Below are positions 5,793 to 9,879 of a stretch of 9,879 nucleotides of DNA, piece by piece. Numbering within the stretch: position 1 is the first letter of the stretch; the number at the start of each line of letters is the position of its first letter. The DNA comes from Paracoccaceae bacterium. GTDB taxonomy: Bacteria > Pseudomonadota > Alphaproteobacteria > Rhodobacterales > Rhodobacteraceae. The notes under the pieces were generated by a model that saw only the letters and a program-made list of their open reading frames with translations, searched no databases and was not told where the DNA came from. A program made the position numbers and the translations under genes. The stretch lies in contig SKOX01000228.1 in NCBI GenBank assembly GCA_007119835.1, positions 1 through 9,879 on the forward strand, written 5' to 3'.

Positions 5793-7028
5793 ATGGCTGC
5801 GCCCGACGTCATCGTGATCGGCGCGGGCGTCGTCGGCCTGTCCTGTGCGCTCGCGGCCCAGGCCCGTGGCCTGCGGGTCCGGGTGATCGATCGCGAAGGG
5901 CCGGCCGCCGGCGCATCGGCCGGCAATGCAGGCGCGTTCGCATTTCCCGACATCTTGCCGCTTGCCTCGCCGCGCATCATTCGCCAGGCGCCGCGCTGGC
6001 TCATCGATCCGCTTGGGCCGCTGACCGTGCCGCCGCGCTATGCCCTGCGGATCGCGCCCTGGATGCTGCGCTTCTGGCGGGCGAGCTGGCCGGCGCGGGT
6101 GCGGGCGTCGACGATCGCGCAGGCCGCGCTCATGGTGCGATGCAGAGAGGCGCTCGAGGTGTTCCTCCCCCGCGAGGGCCTGCAGGGCATGCTTCGCCGC
6201 GACGGCGCGCTCGAGGTATACGAGGGCGAGGCCGACTTCCGCGCCTCCCTGCCGGGCTGGCAGCTCAAGGCCGAACACGGCATCGCCTTCCGACACCTCC
6301 GGGGCGAGGAGATCGCGGAGATCCAGCCCGGACTTTCCCCGCGCTTCACCCACGCCGTCCAAACCCGCGGCTGGTACGCGATCAGCGATCCTAAGGACTA
6401 CACGCTCGCGCTGGCCGAGCGGGTGCGCGCCCGCGGCGGCGACATCGTCGTTGCGGAGGCGACGGCGCTCGCACCCGGGGGCGTCGAGACGACCGCGGGC
6501 CGGATGACCGGCCGCGTCATTGTGGCCGCCGGCGCCTTCTCCCACCGCCTGATCCGCACCGCCGGGATCCGGATCCCGCTCGAGACCGAGCGCGGCTACA
6601 ACACGACGCTGCCCTGCGAGGCCTTCGACCTCCGGCTCCAGATCGTCTTCGGCGGCCACGGCTTCGTGGTGTCCAGGCTCTCCTGCGGCATCCGCGTCGG
6701 CGGTGCCGTCGAACTCGGCGGCCTCGACCTCCCGCCGAACTTCGCCCGGGCCGAGGCGATGCTCGCAAAGGCGGCGGACTTTCTGCCCGGGCTGACGACG
6801 GCGGGCGGCCGCCAGTGGATGGGCTTCCGCCCATCGCTGCCGGACACCCTGCCGGCGATCGGCCCGCTCCCCGGCCGCCCGGACGTGATCTGCGCCTTCG
6901 GCCACGGCCACCTCGGCCTGACCCAGTCCGCCGGCACTGGCGAGATCGTCGCCGACCTCCTGACCGGGCGGCCGCCCGGCCTCGACATGCAGCCCTTCTC
7001 GCCCGCCCGCTTCTCGAGATGGCCCTGA
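5793..7028 (+). CDS. FAD-dependent amine/D-amino-acid dehydrogenase, DadA-like
   Basis: This 411-residue flavoprotein belongs to the DAO/DadA family, whose members oxidise D-amino acids or other small amines to the imino or keto acid plus ammonia. The dinucleotide-binding motif VIGAGVVG is at 8-15, with the acidic end of the second strand at D33 (VIDRE). The typical GASAGNAGAF loop follows at 40-49. Near the C-terminus, WMGFRPSLPDTLPAIGP and FGHGHLGLTQSAGTG form the second FAD-contact region that is characteristic of DadA-like enzymes. Length is normal for the family and the protein looks intact. An in-frame TGA sits immediately before the ATG at 5793, so the start cannot lie further upstream; the ribosome site is weak. 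The substrate cannot be read from sequence. Next to BHAC genes, oxidation of glycine, sarcosine or a D-amino acid to feed glyoxylate or ammonia is conceivable, but this is inference. Confidence 0.85.
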   Translation: MAAPDVIVIGAGVVGLSCALAAQARGLRVRVIDREGPAAGASAGNAGAFAFPDILPLASPRIIRQAPRWLIDPLGPLTVPPRYALRIAPWMLRFWRASWPARVRASTIAQAALMVRCREALEVFLPREGLQGMLRRDGALEVYEGEADFRASLPGWQLKAEHGIAFRHLRGEEIAEIQPGLSPRFTHAVQTRGWYAISDPKDYTLALAERVRARGGDIVVAEATALAPGGVETTAGRMTGRVIVAAGAFSHRLIRTAGIRIPLETERGYNTTLPCEAFDLRLQIVFGGHGFVVSRLSCGIRVGGAVELGGLDLPPNFARAEAMLAKAADFLPGLTTAGGRQWMGFRPSLPDTLPAIGPLPGRPDVICAFGHGHLGLTQSAGTGEIVADLLTGRPPGLDMQPFSPARFSRWP

Positions 7029-7130
7029 ACCACCCTTCGTCGGACTGCACCAACTCCAACCGGAGCCAATCGGCCTGCCGGGCATTGGACCTGCGACGGG
7101 GCCTGAGACGGCGGCAGAAGGGAGGCGACC

Positions 7131-8084
7131 ATGGCTGACGATCACAGTGGAGGGCCGGTGAGCCCGGCACGGCGGGCGGTGCTCGGCGCGGCGGGACTGG
7201 GGGCGGCGGGACTGGGGGCGACAGGCATCGCTTTCAGCGGCACGGCTCTGGCCGAGGAGCGGGCGGCGCGGCCTCTCGAGGGGCGGGTCGCCCTCGTGAC
7301 CGGCGCGGCGCGCGGCATCGGCCGGGCGACCGCGATCGAGCTCGCCCGGCGCGGGGCGGACGTTGCGCTTCTCGACATTGCCGATCCCGAGGGGGTGGAG
7401 GGCGTGCCCTATCGCCTCGCGTCACGGGCGGAGCTCGACGAGGCAGCCTCCCGCGTCGCGGAGCAGGGCGTGCGGGCGCTTACGCTCGTCGCGGACGTGC
7501 GCAACCGCGAGGGGCTGGGCGTGGCGGCGGACCGGACGGGAGACGAACTCGGCGGGCCCGACCTGCTTGTGGCGAATGCCGCGATCTACATTCCGGGCGG
7601 GCCGGACGCGGACGATCCCGCCGCCTGGCAGGCGCAGTTCGCGGTCAACCTCCTCGGCGTGCGGCATTCGGTGGACGCCTGCCTGCCAGCGCTCCGGGCT
7701 GCCCAGGAGGGCCGTGTGGTCATGCTGAGCTCGCTCACCGCCCGCATGGGCTCGGGCGCCGCACCGGGCTATTCCGCCTCGAAATGGGGCGTGACCGGCT
7801 ACATGAAGAGCGTCGCCCTCGCACTCGGGCAGGATGGGATTACCGTGAATGCGGTGGCGCCGTCGGGCGTCGACACGGTGATGCTGCGCGATGGGGTCCA
7901 CGCTGGCAAGGACCGAGACGAAATCGACGCGCAGTCGGAGGAGGGCCACGCTCTGCCGGTCGGCATGCTCCGGCCGGAGGACGTGGCGGAAGTGATCGCC
8001 TTCCTCGGCGGACCCGAGGCGCGCCGGATCTCGGGCGCGACCATTGACGTCAATGCCGGTCATTCGGCACGCTTCACCGCCTGA
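7131..8084 (+). CDS. Short-chain dehydrogenase/reductase with Tat signal peptide
   Basis: This 317-residue classical SDR would oxidise or reduce an unknown alcohol or ketone using NAD(H). The N-terminus has a twin-arginine leader: SPARRAVLGAAG with Arg14-Arg15, an Ala/Gly-rich hydrophobic stretch at 17-38, and a likely cleavage site after ALA (residue 41), so export of the folded, cofactor-loaded enzyme is predicted. The SDR core follows: TGAARGIG at 57-64, D82 after the second strand (favouring NAD over NADP), NAA at 149-151, Asn173, Ser200/201, and YSASK with Tyr214 and Lys218. The segment VPYRLASRAELDEAASRVAEQ (residues 92-112) is an insertion like that in mycofactocin-coupled SDRs (TIGR03971 type), though I cannot score it. 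GGGAGG lies 7 bases before the ATG. It follows the FAD enzyme by about 100 bp on the same strand and may be co-transcribed. The substrate is unknown. Confidence 0.87.
   Translation: MADDHSGGPVSPARRAVLGAAGLGAAGLGATGIAFSGTALAEERAARPLEGRVALVTGAARGIGRATAIELARRGADVALLDIADPEGVEGVPYRLASRAELDEAASRVAEQGVRALTLVADVRNREGLGVAADRTGDELGGPDLLVANAAIYIPGGPDADDPAAWQAQFAVNLLGVRHSVDACLPALRAAQEGRVVMLSSLTARMGSGAAPGYSASKWGVTGYMKSVALALGQDGITVNAVAPSGVDTVMLRDGVHAGKDRDEIDAQSEEGHALPVGMLRPEDVAEVIAFLGGPEARRISGATIDVNAGHSARFTA
7189..7218 (+). repeat. Perfect 15-bp tandem duplication in the Tat leader
   Basis: The unit CGGCGGGACTGGGGG occurs twice head to tail (7189-7203 and 7204-7218). It stays in frame and encodes the doubled GAAGL of the hydrophobic region of the signal peptide. 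It probably arose by replication slippage. Confidence 0.8.
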
Positions 8085-8137
8085 CCTGCTCCGACAGGGC
8101 CTCGGCGCCACAGGTACGTTCGGCCCCTCTGTGTTTC

Positions 8138-8158
8138 TCGCGGTGACTTCGCGATTTT
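8138..8158 (+). terminator. Possible weak terminator after the SDR gene
   Basis: TCGCG (8138-8142) pairs with CGCGA (8150-8154) across a 7-base loop, and four T follow (8155-8158). It lies 54 bases after the stop codon of the SDR gene. The stem is short and the T-run is minimal, so termination is plausible rather than shown. Confidence 0.3.
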
Positions 8159-8651
8159 GAGCCGGTCTTGGACGGCGTCGAGCGGGCCAGTCCGCATGAG
8201 GCGACGATTGGCGTCGAAGCCGGTGCGGAAACAGGACTTGACGGGAAAGCCGCGGCTGCGGGTCCGTGGCTTGCGGAGCCAGAGCCGGGCGATGGCGGCG
8301 CGGGCGATCCGGTGCAGGATTCCTGGAACCGGCGAGCCTCCTCTGGATGTCCCTTGCCGCCACGCATCGAGCCTCGGCCCATCCGTTTTGCGCATACCGC
8401 GAGGGCTGGCGCAGCGCTCGGTGGCTTGTCACTGTTGAGCAGTCGGCGCGGCTGCACAGCTATTGGTTGATCGCGTGAAGACTAAGGCTCGGCCTGCCTG
8501 CTTTCCACTTATAAAGCGTTTCGTCATGAATTCGTTGGAGCTAGACGAATTGGTAAGGCCATATTCTCTCAAGACATGCTATCGTCATGCGCGACTCGTT
8601 TTGCAACGCCGACGGATGATCGGCGAACCGCGTGTCTGACTTGGGGGGAGA
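8159..8651. other. Gene-free stretch with an A+T-richer, promoter-like right end
   Basis: No frame on either strand resembles a known protein. Plus-strand frames at 8157-8478 and minus-strand frames at 8060-8457 are Arg/Pro/Ala-rich with no ribosome sites, so I treat them as noise or the relic of something no longer recognisable. From about 8490 to 8600 the sequence becomes clearly richer in A+T, with TATAAA near 8511. A perfect 7-bp inverted repeat, AATTCGT (8529-8535) and ACGAATT (8545-8551) with a 9-base spacer, sits there, and TCGTCATG occurs at 8521-8528 and again at 8582-8589. This end probably holds the promoter and an operator for the downstream gene. Confidence 0.45.
8529..8551. promoter_or_regulatory. 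Inverted repeat AATTCGT-N9-ACGAATT, candidate operator
   Basis: The arms are a perfect 7-bp inverted repeat in an A+T-rich patch about 100 bases upstream of the 162-residue gene. Size and spacing fit a dimeric repressor or activator site. No particular regulator can be named. Confidence 0.35.
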
Positions 8652-9140
8652 ATGGTTGGCTTCAAGCGGCCTGGTAGCGGCCCGCGCCGCGAAGACGTAG
8701 CGGCGCGGCGCGTCATCGAGAGCAACTGGGGCACGATCGAGCGCATCGCCGATCAGATCAGCGACGGAGGGTACTCGGCGCGGCGCCGCGCCGCCGCCAC
8801 ACCGAGCGAGCCCCAGCCGTCGGGCAAGCTGATCTGCGACATGGGGGCCCCGCGGCGTAGCCCTGAGCCGGAGCCATACGTTCGGATCAGCCCGAACCGC
8901 AGGGTAGTCGCGGCCGATGCCGAAACGGGGCGCCAGCTCCATCACCTGGGCGAGATTCGCCGGGTCGGCGGCACGTGGCGCTTCCTGGTCGCGACAAAGG
9001 CGAACGGGTTCTTCGCGCCCGTTGAGGCCGCTATCGCGGAGCGACTTCTGGCCCTCGACGGCGTGGAAATGGGGAACGGCCGCGACGACGCGAAGCTCGC
9101 CGCGGAGATTGCGGAGTGCCTCGGCTACAGCAGGGCCTAG
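8652..9140 (+). CDS. Hypothetical protein, 162 residues
   Basis: I do not recognise this protein. Its N-terminal third (1-50) is basic and mostly helical in character; residues 50-77 are a Pro/Ser/Arg-rich linker; residues 78-130 look like a small beta-rich domain (YVRISPNRRVVAADAETG, then GTWRFLVATKANGFFAPV), followed by a helical tail with ERLLALDG and AEIAECLGY. There is no signal peptide or membrane segment, so it is probably cytosolic. The start is supported by TTGGGGGGAGA directly before the ATG, although the purine run is unusually close (1-3 bases). Base composition and the switch from basic linker to ordered domain look like a real gene. It is preceded by an A+T-rich, promoter-like region and lies about 70 bp before the AcoR-type regulator on the same strand. 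Confidence 0.6.
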   Translation: MVGFKRPGSGPRREDVAARRVIESNWGTIERIADQISDGGYSARRRAAATPSEPQPSGKLICDMGAPRRSPEPEPYVRISPNRRVVAADAETGRQLHHLGEIRRVGGTWRFLVATKANGFFAPVEAAIAERLLALDGVEMGNGRDDAKLAAEIAECLGYSRA

Positions 9141-9211
9141 TGCGCTTGAGTCTGCCTCGATGGTCAGCAAGTCCGGCGGGGCAATGACGAGATCCACGCT
9201 GGGGAAACGCG

Positions 9212-9879
9212 ATGCCGTGGAAGCCGGACGACTACCTCGATCCGCATATTCTCGATCCCCGCCAGACAGACCGCGCCTGGAACCGGCGGCTGGCTGAGAA
9301 GGACCATGGGGATTCGCTTGCACCGGCCATTCGGGCACCCATCGACGAGAGCTGGCGTCGCAGCGTCGAAGCCGGTGTCGATCCGGGCCAGGCCAAGGCG
9401 CCGGGCGCGGCAGAAGCCGCCGCTCTCGACCGGCTGCGCAGTGCGAATCAAGCCCTGCTCACGGCAGCCCGCGTCTCCGTGGAGCGGATCGGCCGGATGC
9501 TGAGCGGGGCGGAGGCAGTTCTCATCCTCACGGACGACCGCGGGGTGATCCTCGAGACCATCGGCGATGCGCAGACGATCGCGCGAGCCCGCAAGATCAA
9601 CCTCTATGTCGGCGGCGTCTGGAACGAGCAGGCGGTTGGCACCAACGGCATCGGCCCGGCGCTCTGGGCAGGCGAGCCGATGTTCGTGCATGGGCACGAG
9701 CACTTCGTCGAAACCCTGAAGGACTGGAGCTGCGCGGCGGCGCCGGTGCGCGACCCGGTCGACGGCCACGTCATCGGGGCTGTCGACCTTTCGGGCCTTA
9801 CCCACATCTTCCGGCGTCACAACATCGCCTTCGCCGCCGCGGCGGCAGGCGAGATCGAGGCGGCCCTCGCGCGATGCGC
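9212..9879 (+). CDS. AcoR-type GAF-domain transcriptional regulator, N-terminal part (runs off window)
   Basis: The frame is open from the ATG at 9212 to the window end (222 codons plus 2 bases). An in-frame TGA at 9185-9187 and no other start codon between make 9212 the likely start; GGGGA lies 6 bases before it. The protein shows hallmarks of the sensor half of acetoin/glycerol-type sigma-54 activators (AcoR, DhaR): the early ESWRRS motif at 46-51, then a GAF domain at about 80-200 with VWNEQAVGTNGIGPAL (136-151), the HEHF segment at 162-165, WSCAAAPVRDP (172-182) and GHVIGAVDLSG (185-195). In this family the GAF domain senses a small metabolite, and an AAA+ sigma-54-interacting domain plus a Fis-type helix-turn-helix usually follow; both would be beyond the window. 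Some relatives lack the AAA+ domain, so the output mechanism is not settled. Its targets probably lie to the right. Confidence 0.85.
   Translation, partial: MPWKPDDYLDPHILDPRQTDRAWNRRLAEKDHGDSLAPAIRAPIDESWRRSVEAGVDPGQAKAPGAAEAAALDRLRSANQALLTAARVSVERIGRMLSGAEAVLILTDDRGVILETIGDAQTIARARKINLYVGGVWNEQAVGTNGIGPALWAGEPMFVHGHEHFVETLKDWSCAAAPVRDPVDGHVIGAVDLSGLTHIFRRHNIAFAAAAAGEIEAALARC

Noticed and set aside
5499..7145. 548-codon minus-strand frame opposite the FAD enzyme
   Set aside because: Antisense to a clear DadA-like flavoprotein; the composition is typical of GC-driven open frames and there are no recognisable domains.
8060..8457. Possible transposase relic on the minus strand after the SDR gene
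   Set aside because: Some stretches look protein-like, but no DDE or helix-turn-helix motif, terminal inverted repeats or target duplication could be found, so I do not call a mobile element.
9164..9820. 218-codon minus-strand frame opposite the AcoR-type regulator
   Set aside because: Antisense shadow; the plus-strand frame carries the full set of GAF-regulator motifs.

Overview
The window is very GC-rich, has tightly packed genes and carries a complete-looking start of a beta-hydroxyaspartate cycle (BHAC) operon. This points to an alphaproteobacterium, most likely a Rhodobacterales-type organism. That placement rests on gene content and protein resemblance, not on a marker gene. No rRNA, tRNA, CRISPR array or intact mobile element is visible.

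Region 1 (1-4383) is the BHAC locus. On the minus strand, reading from 3386 down to 1, the order is bhcA (L-aspartate:glyoxylate aminotransferase), bhcB (beta-hydroxyaspartate dehydratase), bhcC (beta-hydroxyaspartate aldolase) and the first 11 codons of bhcD (iminosuccinate reductase). The genes are separated by 10-25 bp or overlap by one base, so they form one operon. Together they would join two glyoxylate molecules into one oxaloacetate: BhcA makes glycine from glyoxylate using aspartate, BhcC condenses glycine with a second glyoxylate, BhcB dehydrates the product to iminosuccinate, and BhcD reduces that to aspartate. The IclR-family regulator bhcR is divergent on the plus strand. The intergenic region between bhcA and bhcR carries an IclR-box-like inverted repeat, and half of it is repeated 55 bp away.

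Region 2 (4384-5792) contains a broken malate-CoA/succinyl-CoA ligase locus. The N-terminal ~150 residues of the beta subunit (mtkA/sucC type) run directly, with a frameshift, into the C-terminal ~116 residues of the alpha subunit (mtkB/sucD type). This looks like one internal deletion of roughly 1.2-1.3 kb. A non-coding stretch of about 390 bp with a strong GC hairpin follows.

Region 3 (5793-8084) holds two plus-strand oxidoreductases: a DadA-like FAD-dependent amine/D-amino-acid dehydrogenase, and a short-chain dehydrogenase that carries a twin-arginine (Tat) signal peptide and is probably exported.

Region 4 (8085-9879) begins with about 570 bp without a convincing gene, whose last ~150 bp are visibly richer in A+T. 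It continues with an unrecognised 162-residue protein and the N-terminal 222 residues of an AcoR-type GAF-domain regulator that runs off the right edge.

The most noteworthy points are the decayed malate-CoA ligase beside a glyoxylate assimilation cycle, the repeated operator-like sequence in the bhcA-bhcR intergenic region, and the Tat-exported SDR. I see no clearly undescribed multi-gene system; the core is the known BHAC.
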